Source: Massilia sp. R2A-15
Lineage (GTDB): Bacteria > Pseudomonadota > Gammaproteobacteria > Burkholderiales > Burkholderiaceae_D
NCBI RefSeq assembly: GCF_030704305.1
Contig: NZ_CP131935.1
Coordinates: 4,836,001-4,900,000, forward strand
DNA length: 64,000 nucleotides
Direction of reading: 5' to 3'
The position numbers and the translations under genes were made by a program. This document shows, piece after piece, positions 28,291-36,180 of this stretch; the stretch's first letter is position 1; each line of letters begins with the position of its first letter. Below the pieces are notes generated by a model that worked only from the letters and a program-made list of their open reading frames with translations, did no database searches and was not told where the DNA came from.

Positions 28291-28296
28291 TATACT
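28291..28296 (+). promoter_or_regulatory. Probable promoter -10 box upstream of rpsD
   Basis: TATACT (28291-28296), preceded by AGGG, matches the -10 box of the other ribosomal promoters in this window, but no good -35 box lies 16-18 bp upstream. The remaining leader to rpsD is about 125 bases. Confidence 0.45.
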
Positions 28297-28426
28297 GCCC
28301 GGCTGTCGTCGCCTGCCGCGTTCGCGCGCTGGGCTTGTAAGCCACCGTCCGGCTCATCGAGACTGGACTAGCGCCTGCCGCATCGCAAGATGCCTCTGGG
28401 GCGTCATTTAAACTAAAGGAAATACT

Positions 28427-29050
28427 GTGGCACGTTATATCGGACCAAAAGCAAAACTGTCCCGCCGTGAAGGTACGGACCTGTTCCTCAAGAGCGCACG
28501 TCGTTCGCTCGATTCGAAATGCAAACTGGACGTCAAGCCAGGCCAGCACGGTGTCAAATCCGGCGCCCGCACCTCGGACTACGGTAACCAGCTGCGCGAA
28601 AAGCAGAAGGTCAAGCGCATGTACGGCGTCCTCGAGCGTCAGTTCCGCCGCTACTTCGCTGAAGCTAACCGCCGCAAGGGCAACACCGGCGAAACGCTGC
28701 TGCGCCTGCTGGAAGCGCGTCTCGACAACGTCTGCTACCGCATGGGCTTCGGCTCGACCCGCGCCGAAGCGCGCCAGCTGGTCAGCCACAAGGCATTCAC
28801 CGTGAACGGCAACGTCGTCAACATCGCGTCGTACGCGGTCAAGACCGGCGACGTCATCGCTGTCCGTGAAAAGGCCAAGAAGCAAGTGCGTATCATCGAA
28901 GCGCTGTCGCTGGCTGAGCAAGTTGGCATGCCGAGCTGGGTGTCGGTTGACTCGAAGAAGATGGAAGGCACCTTCCGTTCGTTCCCAGAGCGTAACGAGA
29001 TCGCCAACGACGTCAACGAAGCACTGATCGTCGAACTGTACTCGCGTTAA
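28427..29050 (+). CDS. rpsD: 30S ribosomal protein S4, GTG start
   Basis: The 207-residue product ([20 protein letters not shown], later [16 protein letters not shown] and the S4 RNA-binding domain [20 protein letters not shown] at about 98-160) is S4, a primary assembly protein of the 30S body. The start codon is GTG behind AAAGGA. In E. coli, S4 represses the alpha operon. A terminator-like hairpin follows. Confidence 0.97.
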   Translation: MARYIGPKAKLSRREGTDLFLKSARRSLDSKCKLDVKPGQHGVKSGARTSDYGNQLREKQKVKRMYGVLERQFRRYFAEANRRKGNTGETLLRLLEARLDNVCYRMGFGSTRAEARQLVSHKAFTVNGNVVNIASYAVKTGDVIAVREKAKKQVRIIEALSLAEQVGMPSWVSVDSKKMEGTFRSFPERNEIANDVNEALIVELYSR

Positions 29051-29079
29051 TAGCAGTCCAGAAGTAGCCGTTTCCCGCC

Positions 29080-29101
29080 CGCCCACAGGAGTGGGCGTTT
29101 T
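29080..29101 (+). terminator. Short hairpin with T-run after rpsD
   Basis: CGCCCAC (29080-29086) pairs with GTGGGCG (29091-29097) over a four-base loop and is followed by TTTT. It could act as a partial terminator between rpsD and rpoA. Confidence 0.55.
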
Positions 29102-29159
29102 CACTAATGCCATCAGCCTTATCGGCGTAACGAGCCGAGGGTATTGAAAAGGACATTTC

Positions 29160-30137
29160 ATGCAAAACAGTTTGTTGAAGCCACGTATTATCGATGTCGA
29201 AGCACTCGGCGCCGGTCACGCCAAAGTCGTGATGGAGCCGTTCGAGCGTGGCTATGGCCACACGTTGGGTAATGCGTTGCGCCGCGTCCTGCTGTCGTCG
29301 ATGGTTGGCTACGCGCCGACCGAAGTGACGATCGCCGGTGTCGTGCACGAATACTCGTCGCTGGACGGCGTGCAGGAAGACGTCGTCGACCTGCTGCTGA
29401 ACCTCAAGGGCGTCGTGTTCAAGGTGCACAACCGCGATTCCGTCACGCTGACCCTGAAGAAGGAAGGCGAAGGCGCGATCCTGGCATCGGACATCGACCT
29501 GCCGCATGACGTCGAACTGATCAACCCGGACCACGTGATCGCTCACCTGACCGCCGGCGGCAAGCTCGACATGCAGATCAAGGTCGAAAAGGGCCGCGGC
29601 TATGTGCCTGGTAACGTGCGTCGCCTGTCGGAAGACACCAACAAGACCATCGGCCGCATCATCCTGGACGCTTCGTTCTCGCCAGTGCGCCGCGTGTCGT
29701 ACTTCGTTGAATCGGCCCGCGTCGAGCAGCGTACCGACCTCGACAAGCTGATCATCAACATCGAGACCAACGGCGTGATCACGCCGGAAGAAGCGATCCG
29801 CCAGTCGGCCCGCGTCCTGGTTGACCAGCTGAACGTGTTCGCTGCCCTGGAAGGCACGGAAGCGGCCGCCGAAGCGCCATCGCGCGCTCCGCTGGTCGAT
29901 CCGATCCTGCTGCGTCCGGTCGACGACCTCGAGCTGACCGTGCGTTCGGCCAACTGCCTGAAGGCCGAAAACATCTACTACATCGGCGACCTGATCCAGC
30001 GTTCGGAAAACGAACTGCTGAAGACGCCGAACCTGGGCCGCAAGTCGCTCAACGAGATCAAGGAAGTTCTTGCATCCCGTGGCTTGACCCTGGGTATGAA
30101 GCTGGAAAACTGGCCGCCTGCAGGCCTGGAAAAGTAA
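29160..30137 (+). CDS. rpoA: RNA polymerase alpha subunit
   Basis: The 325-residue product is the alpha subunit. The N-terminal assembly domain ([20 protein letters not shown] at about 22-41) dimerises and binds beta and beta'. After a linker rich in Ala and Glu (about 233-245), the C-terminal domain starts near 250 with [13 protein letters not shown]262 is the equivalent of E. coli R265, which contacts UP-element DNA. It is in its usual place between rpsD and rplQ. Confidence 0.98.
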   Translation: MQNSLLKPRIIDVEALGAGHAKVVMEPFERGYGHTLGNALRRVLLSSMVGYAPTEVTIAGVVHEYSSLDGVQEDVVDLLLNLKGVVFKVHNRDSVTLTLKKEGEGAILASDIDLPHDVELINPDHVIAHLTAGGKLDMQIKVEKGRGYVPGNVRRLSEDTNKTIGRIILDASFSPVRRVSYFVESARVEQRTDLDKLIINIETNGVITPEEAIRQSARVLVDQLNVFAALEGTEAAAEAPSRAPLVDPILLRPVDDLELTVRSANCLKAENIYYIGDLIQRSENELLKTPNLGRKSLNEIKEVLASRGLTLGMKLENWPPAGLEK

Positions 30138-30162
30138 AGAAACACGTAGTAATTGCTGCACC

Positions 30163-30190
30163 CCGGCCTGGCGCGTTGCCAGGCCGGATT
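30163..30190 (+). terminator. Perfect 10-bp hairpin between rpoA and rplQ
   Basis: CCGGCCTGGC (30163-30172) pairs exactly with GCCAGGCCGG (30178-30187) across the five-base loop GCGTT. The tail ATTTAACCC has only three T, so it may be a partial terminator or a processing/stability element inside the operon. Confidence 0.5.
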
Positions 30191-30277
30191 TAACCCTTAA
30201 GAACCGGTCCGCGATTATGCGTAATTCTGCATAATCGATCGAAGAACTGGAATAAAACATCATCGAAAGGATTTACC

Positions 30278-30673
30278 ATGCGTCACCGTCACGGCCTTCG
30301 CAAGCTGAACCGTACTTCGTCCCACCGCCTGGCCATGCTGCGCAACATGACTGTTTCCCTGCTGCGTCATGAAGCCATCAAGACCACCCTGCCAAAAGCC
30401 AAGGAACTGCGCAAAGTTGTTGAGCCGATCCTGACCATGGGCAAGACCGACACCCTGGCCAACAAGCGCCTGGCATTCTCGCGCCTGCGCGACCGTGAAA
30501 TGGTCCTGAAGCTGTTCGCTGAGCTGGGCCCACGTTACGCCAACCGCAACGGCGGCTACCTGCGCATCCTGAAAATGGGTTTCCGCGTAGGCGACAACGC
30601 CCCGATGTGCTACGTTGAGCTGCTGGATCGTCCAGAAGTCTCCGACGTGGAAGACGCACCAACCGCCGAGTAA
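30278..30673 (+). CDS. rplQ: 50S ribosomal protein L17
   Basis: The 131-residue product ([20 protein letters not shown], then [20 protein letters not shown] and [19 protein letters not shown]) is L17, a 50S protein at the back of the exit site. GAAAGGA precedes the ATG. It is the last gene of the ribosomal cluster, and a strong terminator follows. Confidence 0.97.
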   Translation: MRHRHGLRKLNRTSSHRLAMLRNMTVSLLRHEAIKTTLPKAKELRKVVEPILTMGKTDTLANKRLAFSRLRDREMVLKLFAELGPRYANRNGGYLRILKMGFRVGDNAPMCYVELLDRPEVSDVEDAPTAE

Positions 30674-30695
30674 TTGCTCGCTGGTGTAGTCCGAT

Positions 30696-30725
30696 AAAAA
30701 AGCCAGGCTGATGCCTGGCTTTTTT
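30696..30725 (+). terminator. Intrinsic terminator of the alpha operon
   Basis: AAAAAAGCCAGGC (30696-30708) pairs with GCCTGGCTTTTTT (30713-30725) over the loop TGAT. This is a strong bidirectional-looking Rho-independent terminator ending the ribosomal cluster. Confidence 0.92.
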
Positions 30726-30746
30726 CATGCGGCGCCCGGAGGAGAA

Positions 30747-30773
30747 GGGGACTGGTCCTGCGGACCTGTCCCC
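30747..30773. repeat. REP-like palindrome, copy 2
   Basis: Core GGTCCTGCGGACC with arms GGGGACT and TGTCCCC. It is the reverse orientation of copy 3, 24 bases further on, so the two form an inverted pair of the REPIN type. Confidence 0.7.
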
Positions 30774-30797
30774 ATCTTCTTAAGCCAAGCTAAAAAT

Positions 30798-30824
30798 GGG
30801 GTCAGGTCCGCAGGACCAGACCCC
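30798..30824. repeat. REP-like palindrome, copy 3
   Basis: Core GGTCCGCAGGACC with arms GGGGTCA and AGACCCC, nearly identical to copy 1 at 7433-7460 and inverted relative to copy 2. It lies directly upstream of dsbD. Confidence 0.7.
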
Positions 30825-30873
30825 GTGCGCGGTGTAAGATGTTGGGTGCCGTTTCTTTCACCACAGGAAAACC

Positions 30874-32685
30874 ATGTTTCGTCGTTGCCTCCATTCGATT
30901 TTCGCCGCCCTGATGCTGGTCTGGATGGGCCTGGCCCCCGCGCTGGCCGCCGACGATTACCTGGAACCGGACGCCGCGTTCAAGTTTTCCGCGCAGATGC
31001 AGGATCCGCACACGGTCGCCATCACCTACGCGATCGCCGACGGCTACTACATGTACCGCGAACGCTTCAAATTCACCGCCGACGGCGCCACCCTGGGCAC
31101 TCCGGCTTTCCCGGCCGGCAAGGTCAAGTTCGACGACACCTTCCAGAAGAACGTCGAGACCTATCGCCACACCGTAACGATCACCATTCCGGTTCAGGCG
31201 CCCGGCCTGTTTACCATCCATGCGCAATCGCAAGGCTGCGCCGATGCCGGCCTGTGCTACGCGCCGCAGGACGCCAGCGCGCGCCTGATGGGCAGCGTCG
31301 GCGCCCCGGCGATGAGCGTGGCGCCCGTAGCAAAGCCGCCCGCGCCGCCCGCTGCCGTGGCCAATGCGCCGGCTCCGGCCGTGGTGGCGCCTGCCGCACC
31401 GGCGCCGGTGCCGGCAAAGCCTTCCGAACTGTCCGGCATCGCCGACGTGCTGAAGGGCGGGAAGCTGGCGGCCATCGTCCCGGCCTTCCTGCTCGCCGGC
31501 CTGATCCTGGCGTTCACCCCATGCGTGCTGCCGATGGTCCCTATCCTGTCGTCGATCATCGTGGGCGAGGGCGCCCACGTGCGCCGCGCGCGCGGCCTGC
31601 TGCTGTCCGCCGTGTACGTGCTCGGCATGGCGATCGTCTACACCGCGCTCGGCGTCGCCGCCGGCCTGCTGGGCGAGGGCCTGGCCGGCGCGCTGCAAAA
31701 TCCGTGGTTGCTGGGCGCGTTCGGCCTGCTGATCGTGGCGATGTCGCTGTCGATGTTCGGTTTTTATGAGTTGCAGGTGCCCGGCGTGCTGCAAAGCCGC
31801 CTGGCCAATGCGTCCGGCCGCCAGAAGGCCGGCAAGCTGACCGGCGTGTTCGCGATGGGCGCAATCTCGGCGCTGATCGTCGGGCCGTGCGTGGCCGCTC
31901 CGCTGGCCGGCGCGCTGGTCTATATCAGCCAGACCCGCAACGTCGTCATCGGCGGCGCCGCGCTGTTCTCGCTGGCGGTCGGCATGGGCATCCCGCTGCT
32001 GCTGGTGGGCGTCTCGGCCGGCTCGCTGCTGCCGCGCGCGGGCGCCTGGATGGAGGGCGTCAAGCGCTTCTTCGGCGTGCTGATGCTGGCGATGGCGATC
32101 TGGCTGGTGTCGCCGGTGCTGCCGGCGGCGCTGCAGATGGCGCTGTGGGCGGCGCTGCTGCTCGGCTACGGCTTCTACCTGCTGCGCCCGGCGCGTTTCT
32201 GGGGCGCGAACGCATTGGGCGCAGGGCTCGCCGTGCTCGGCCTGCTGCAGCTGGCCGGCCTGGCCAGCGGCGGACGCGATCCGCTGGCGCCACTGGCGCA
32301 CCTGGCGGCGGGCGGCGCGCCGGCGCAGGGGCTCAAGTTCACCCGCATCAAGACCGTCGCCCAGCTCGACGCGGCGCTCGCGCAGAACGCCGGCAAGACC
32401 GCGCTGCTCGATTTTTACGCGGACTGGTGCGTGTCATGCAAGGAGATGGAAAAGCTGACCTTCGTCGAGCCGGCCGTCAAGGCGAAGCTGGCGCAGGCGA
32501 CGCTGCTGCAGGTGGACGTGACGGCCAACGATGAAGCCGACAAGGAAATGCTCAAGCGCTTCGGCCTGTTCGGTCCACCCGGCATTATCCTGTTCGACAC
32601 CCGCGGCCAGGAGATTGCCGACAGCCGCGTGGTCGGCTTCCAGGACGCTCAGAAGTTCGTCGATTCGCTCGCCAGGTTGAAGTAG
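30874..32685 (+). CDS. dsbD: Thiol:disulfide interchange protein DsbD
   Basis: The 603-residue product has the full three-part DsbD layout. A signal peptide (cleavage near residue 26) leads a periplasmic alpha domain with C122 and C128 (QGCADAGLCYAP). Eight or so membrane helices follow with C217 (FTPCVLPMVP) and C339 (GPCVAAPLAG). The C-terminal thioredoxin-like gamma domain has DWCVSCK (C519, C522). Together these pass electrons from cytoplasmic thioredoxin to periplasmic DsbC and cytochrome c maturation proteins. An Ala/Pro-rich linker (about 148-185) joins alpha and membrane parts. AGGAAAACC precedes the ATG. Its last 37 bases overlap the convergent gene. Confidence 0.95.
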   Translation: MFRRCLHSIFAALMLVWMGLAPALAADDYLEPDAAFKFSAQMQDPHTVAITYAIADGYYMYRERFKFTADGATLGTPAFPAGKVKFDDTFQKNVETYRHTVTITIPVQAPGLFTIHAQSQGCADAGLCYAPQDASARLMGSVGAPAMSVAPVAKPPAPPAAVANAPAPAVVAPAAPAPVPAKPSELSGIADVLKGGKLAAIVPAFLLAGLILAFTPCVLPMVPILSSIIVGEGAHVRRARGLLLSAVYVLGMAIVYTALGVAAGLLGEGLAGALQNPWLLGAFGLLIVAMSLSMFGFYELQVPGVLQSRLANASGRQKAGKLTGVFAMGAISALIVGPCVAAPLAGALVYISQTRNVVIGGAALFSLAVGMGIPLLLVGVSAGSLLPRAGAWMEGVKRFFGVLMLAMAIWLVSPVLPAALQMALWAALLLGYGFYLLRPARFWGANALGAGLAVLGLLQLAGLASGGRDPLAPLAHLAAGGAPAQGLKFTRIKTVAQLDAALAQNAGKTALLDFYADWCVSCKEMEKLTFVEPAVKAKLAQATLLQVDVTANDEADKEMLKRFGLFGPPGIILFDTRGQEIADSRVVGFQDAQKFVDSLARLK

Positions 32686-33137
32686 TCGAAGAATCCTTTC
32701 CTGGCCGGCGCCGGTGCCGGTTCTTCCGGAGCCGCATCGGATTCGGACTCGGACTCGGACTCGGACTCGGGCTCGTCCGCTTCGGCGCCGTTCGCCACAA
32801 GCGCCTGGCGCGCGGCAGCCTGGCGTGCCAGCATGCGGGCGCGGGCAGAGGCGGGCGGTTTCGCCCGGTCCGGCGCTCCGCCGGGCGGCGCTTCGGCGAC
32901 CGCGGCTTCGCTGGCCGCCGGAGCGCCGCTGACCAGGGTGATGTATCCCTGCTGCAGCAACTGGTCGATGTTCGCTTCGTTCAGGCCCAGTCCCGCGACA
33001 TTTTTCAGCAGCCACTCGAGCGTATGGCGCCCGTCGATCAGCACCAGCAGCGTGCGCATCTTGGCCGGCACCTGGTATTTGCGCGTCGCGATCTCTTCGC
33101 GGCCCTTGTCGGTCTTGTCGTAAATGAAGCTGTGCAT
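32649..33137 (-). CDS. Hypothetical protein with Ser-Glu repeat
   Basis: I prefer the ATG at 33137, six bases after GAGGAG; ATG 33143 is also in frame but abuts that site. The 162-residue product has a compact N-terminal part (MHSFIYDKTDKGREEIATRK, then MRTLLVLIDGRHTLEWLLKN, to about residue 70), an Ala/Pro-rich linker, a run of five Glu-Ser pairs near residue 133, and a C-terminal KGFFDYFNL block. The Glu-Ser run comes from a six-base tandem repeat. The 3' end overlaps the dsbD 3' end by 37 bases. Family not recognised. Confidence 0.6.
   Translation of the reverse strand: MHSFIYDKTDKGREEIATRKYQVPAKMRTLLVLIDGRHTLEWLLKNVAGLGLNEANIDQLLQQGYITLVSGAPAASEAAVAEAPPGGAPDRAKPPASARARMLARQAAARQALVANGAEADEPESESESESESDAAPEEPAPAPARKGFFDYFNLASESTNF
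32746..32780. repeat. Hexanucleotide tandem repeat inside a coding region
   Basis: About six near-perfect copies of a six-base unit (GACTCG on the plus strand) encode the Glu-Ser run. Copy-number change would add or remove two residues without shifting the frame. Confidence 0.7.
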
Positions 33138-33235
33138 CGCCATCTCCTCGGTATTGCCGTACGGACATTTTTTGAGGATACACCGGGTTGCCGCGGAGTA
33201 GAAGCGATCGTCCGAAAAGTGTTGCTATAAAGCAC

Positions 33236-33270
33236 AAAAAAGGGGCCGGCCCCATCGGACCGGCCCCTTT
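33236..33270 (-). terminator. Intrinsic terminator of the first Spy-like gene
   Basis: On the minus strand GGGGCCGG (33267-33260) pairs with CCGGCCCC (33249-33242), followed by six T (33241-33236). It ends the gene at 33289-33798. Confidence 0.8.
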
Positions 33271-33288
33271 CCGGAGGAAGCGCAGCGA

Positions 33289-33798
33289 TCAGCCCTGCTT
33301 GCCGCCCATGCGCCCGTCCATGTGCTCGCCACCATGGCCGTGATGGCCGCGGCCGCCGCGGGTTTGCTCGTCAAAAACCTTCTTCTGCGCCGGGGAGAGC
33401 GTCGAGTAGAAGGTGTTCAGCGCGCCCAGCTGCGACTCCATCATCGCGGTGTGCTGCTTGCTCATGGCGATCATCTTCTCCATGCGCTGCGGGGCCGACA
33501 TTGCCGCCCACGTCGCACGGTCGCCGATCGCCGCCATCATGGCGCCGCTTGGCTTGATGGCCGCCTGGTAAGCCGCCCAGGCCGATTCCTGGCCGCCCGT
33601 CAGTTGCAGCGCGTCGTGCAGCTTCGCCTGGCGCTTGGCGAAGTGCTCGGCCATTTTGGCGGCGCGTTCCTGCGGCGTTGCCGCCGCCCAGCCCTGGCGC
33701 GCTTGCGGCGCGGCCGTTTGCGCCTGCACCGCAATGGCGGTCGAGCCCATGCCCAGCACAGTCAGGGCAATCAGGACATTCTTGCGTAATGTGTTCAT
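33289..33798 (-). CDS. Spy/CpxP-like periplasmic protein 1
   Basis: The start is the ATG at 33798 behind AAGGAAGAACC. The 169-residue product has a signal peptide (NVLIALTVLGMGSTAIAVQA, cleavage near residue 27) and a helical body with two LTxxQ-like motifs, LTGGQESAW (about 66) and LSPAQKKVF (about 137), and a His/Gly-rich tail (GRGHHGHGGEHMDG) that could bind metal. Spy and CpxP are envelope chaperones and stress sensors. It is divergent from a two-component operon, with a direct-repeat operator candidate between them. Confidence 0.75.
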   Translation of the reverse strand: MNTLRKNVLIALTVLGMGSTAIAVQAQTAAPQARQGWAAATPQERAAKMAEHFAKRQAKLHDALQLTGGQESAWAAYQAAIKPSGAMMAAIGDRATWAAMSAPQRMEKMIAMSKQHTAMMESQLGALNTFYSTLSPAQKKVFDEQTRGGRGHHGHGGEHMDGRMGGKQG

Positions 33799-33905
33799 GG
33801 TTCTTCCTTTGAGAGTCAAGTGGGTTTGTGCATCTCAACTACTCACTGCACAGAATGCATCTTCATCTCGCAGTGTTTCCGCCGCGTGTCGGCTGCCGCT
33901 CACTT

Positions 33906-33922
33906 TGTATCAATATGTATCA
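33906..33922 (+). promoter_or_regulatory. Candidate response-regulator box between Spy-like gene and regulator
   Basis: Two copies of TGTATCA (33906-33912, 33916-33922) lie one helical turn apart, and an inverted GATACA follows at 33945-33950. OmpR-family regulators bind such 10-bp-spaced direct repeats. The position between divergent genes suits shared control and autoregulation. Confidence 0.5.
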
Positions 33923-33993
33923 CCTCCCGGCGTATACACATGACGATACAAATACGCTGTTCAGAGGCCCCGTAACTGGCGATAATCCGGTTC

Positions 33994-34722
33994 ATGGATA
34001 CTCCTTCTACCATTCTGATCGTCGACGACGACCGCGACATCCGCTCGCTGCTGGCGGACTACCTCGAATCGAACGGCTACCGCGCGCTGGCCGCCGCCGA
34101 CGGCACCGCGATGTGGAAAATCCTCGATGAGGCGCGCCCCGACCTGATCGTGCTGGACCTGAACCTGCCCGGCGACGACGGCCTGACCCTGTGCCGCAAG
34201 CTGCGCGCGCACTCGACCCTGCCCGTAATCATGCTGACCGCCCGCAACGAGCCGCTCGACCGCATCCTCGGTCTCGAGATGGGCGCCGACGACTACCTGC
34301 CCAAGCCGTTCGAGCCGCGCGAACTGCTGGCGCGCATCCGCAGCGTGCTGCGGCGCAGCCACGCGATGCCGTCCAATACCCCGTCCGACAACGCCCAGCA
34401 GATGAAGTTCTCGGGCTGGACCCTGGACCTGACGGCGCGCCACCTGCTCAACCCGGACGGCCTGGTCATCATGCTCTCGGGCGCCGAGTTCCGCCTGCTG
34501 CGCGTGTTCCTCGAGCATCCGAACCGGGTGCTCAACCGCGACCAGCTGCTGAACCTGACCCAGGGCCGCGACGCCGACCCGTTCGACCGCTCGATCGACA
34601 TCCAGATCAGCCGCCTGCGCCAGAAGCTGGGCGAAGACGCGCGCCTGCCGCAGATCATCAAGACGGTGCGCAACGGCGGCTACGTGCTGGCCGGCCAGGT
34701 GACGGTGGAGCCGCAGGCATGA
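33994..34722 (+). CDS. OmpR-family response regulator 1
   Basis: The 242-residue product has a receiver domain with D11-D13, phosphoacceptor D55 (LIVLDLNLPG), T82 and K104, then a winged-helix DNA-binding domain from about residue 138 (FSGWTLDLTARHLL, DPFDRSIDIQISRLRQKLGE, IKTVRNGGYVLAG). It shares an ATGA overlap with the kinase gene downstream, and a Spy/CpxP-like gene is divergent upstream. Envelope-stress control is inferred from that context. Confidence 0.92.
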   Translation: MDTPSTILIVDDDRDIRSLLADYLESNGYRALAAADGTAMWKILDEARPDLIVLDLNLPGDDGLTLCRKLRAHSTLPVIMLTARNEPLDRILGLEMGADDYLPKPFEPRELLARIRSVLRRSHAMPSNTPSDNAQQMKFSGWTLDLTARHLLNPDGLVIMLSGAEFRLLRVFLEHPNRVLNRDQLLNLTQGRDADPFDRSIDIQISRLRQKLGEDARLPQIIKTVRNGGYVLAGQVTVEPQA

Positions 34723-36083
34723 GGGATTTCTTCGGCTCGATGACGGGCCGCGTGTTCATCACCCTGCTGCTCGGTATCGTGCTCTCGGCCGGGCTGACGC
34801 AGTGGCTGGCCGACGCCGAGCGCCAGCGCGCGATCGAGGACCAGCGCGACCTGCACGCGCTCGACCGCGCCGAGCAGCTGATCATGGCCACCGAAGTGGT
34901 GCCGGCGTCGGCCCGCCTGGCCTACCTGAAAGTGGCCAACCGCCCCGGCATGCGGCTCGAGGAAATCAAGCGCGAACTGCCGCACGCCGCGGAGCCGACC
35001 GAGCTGACCGCCGGCCTGGCCCAGCGCCTGGGACCGGGCTACAAGCTCGAATCGGTGACTGCCCGCCCGGCCGCGTGCGACGTGCCGCGCATCCAGGCGA
35101 CCATGCTCGGCGCCACTCGGGCGCAGTGGCGCGGCGCCTGCGAAAGCATCGACGTGCGCCTGCGCGACGGCGAGCAGCTGCGCCTGTCGGTGCTGCCGCC
35201 GCGCTCCTCGCCGATCGCCGGCAAGACCGACTACCGCACCATCATCGCGCTGTTCCTGGTCAGTATCGCCGTCCTCGCCTACCTGGTCGCGCGCATGACC
35301 ACGCGCCCGCTCAAGCAGCTGGCGCAGGCGGCCAAGGACCTCGGCAACGACATCAACCACCCGCCGCTCGAGCTGACCGGTTCGAGCGAGATCCGCCAGG
35401 CCAGCGCCGCGTTCAACGCGATGCAGGCGCGCATCCGCCAGTACATCTTCCAGCGCACCCAGATGCTGGCGGCGATCACCCACGACCTGCAGACGCCGCT
35501 CACGCGCCTGCGCCTGCGCCTCGAAAAAGTCGATGACCCGGAACTGCAGGAGCGCCTGGTGGGCGACCTGTCGGCGATGCAGGCGATGGTGCGCGAAGGC
35601 CTCGACCTGGCGCGCAGCATGGACACCACCGAAACGATGCAGGCGCTCGACTTCGATTCGCTGCTCGATTCCGTGTGCGCCGACGCCAGCGACGGCGGCC
35701 AGCAGGTCGAACTGCACGGCCGCGCGGGGATGGCGGTGATGGCGCGCCCGCTGGCCTTGCGCCGCTGCCTGGTCAACCTGATCGACAACGCCGTCAAGTA
35801 CGGCCAGCAGGCCAGCGTGAGCATCGAGCGCATCGCCGGCGCCGCGCGCATCCGCATCCGCGACAAGGGGCCGGGCATCGCGCAGAACGAACTGGCGCGC
35901 GTGTTCGAGCCGTTCTACCGGGTCGAAACCTCGCGCTCGCGCGAGTCCGGCGGCACCGGCCTTGGCCTGACCATCGCCCGCAACATCGCCGAGCAGCATG
36001 GCGGCAGCATCGCGCTGGCCAACCACGCGGCCGGCGGGCTCGAAGTGACCCTCGTGCTGCCGGAGTACTACGCCGGCAAATGA
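34719..36083 (+). CDS. Membrane sensor histidine kinase 1
   Basis: The ATG at 34719 overlaps the regulator stop by four bases; the longer open frame upstream is a shadow of the regulator gene. The 454-residue product has a first membrane helix (about 10-30), a periplasmic domain of about 140 residues with a Cys pair (AACDVPRI and GACES), a second helix (about 170-190), a HAMP domain (TTRPLKQLAQAAKDLG), a HisKA domain with phosphoaccepting H255 (ITHDLQTPLTRLRLR), and an ATPase domain (LIDNAVKYG, DKGPGIAQ, GGTGLGLTIARNI). It pairs with regulator 1. Confidence 0.92.
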   Translation: MRDFFGSMTGRVFITLLLGIVLSAGLTQWLADAERQRAIEDQRDLHALDRAEQLIMATEVVPASARLAYLKVANRPGMRLEEIKRELPHAAEPTELTAGLAQRLGPGYKLESVTARPAACDVPRIQATMLGATRAQWRGACESIDVRLRDGEQLRLSVLPPRSSPIAGKTDYRTIIALFLVSIAVLAYLVARMTTRPLKQLAQAAKDLGNDINHPPLELTGSSEIRQASAAFNAMQARIRQYIFQRTQMLAAITHDLQTPLTRLRLRLEKVDDPELQERLVGDLSAMQAMVREGLDLARSMDTTETMQALDFDSLLDSVCADASDGGQQVELHGRAGMAVMARPLALRRCLVNLIDNAVKYGQQASVSIERIAGAARIRIRDKGPGIAQNELARVFEPFYRVETSRSRESGGTGLGLTIARNIAEQHGGSIALANHAAGGLEVTLVLPEYYAGK

Positions 36084-36180
36084 AGCGTCGAATCATGGGA
36101 CAATGCCGGGCCCTTACCCGGCGCGCATTTTCATCCACTATCCAATCAACGAAACAGCCGTCCTTCACGGGCGGCCGGAA

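Noticed and set aside
34191..34718. Upstream extension of the kinase frame
   Set aside because: It is fully inside regulator 1 and made of Arg/Ala/Pro-rich shadow sequence. The ATGA overlap at 34719 gives the real start.
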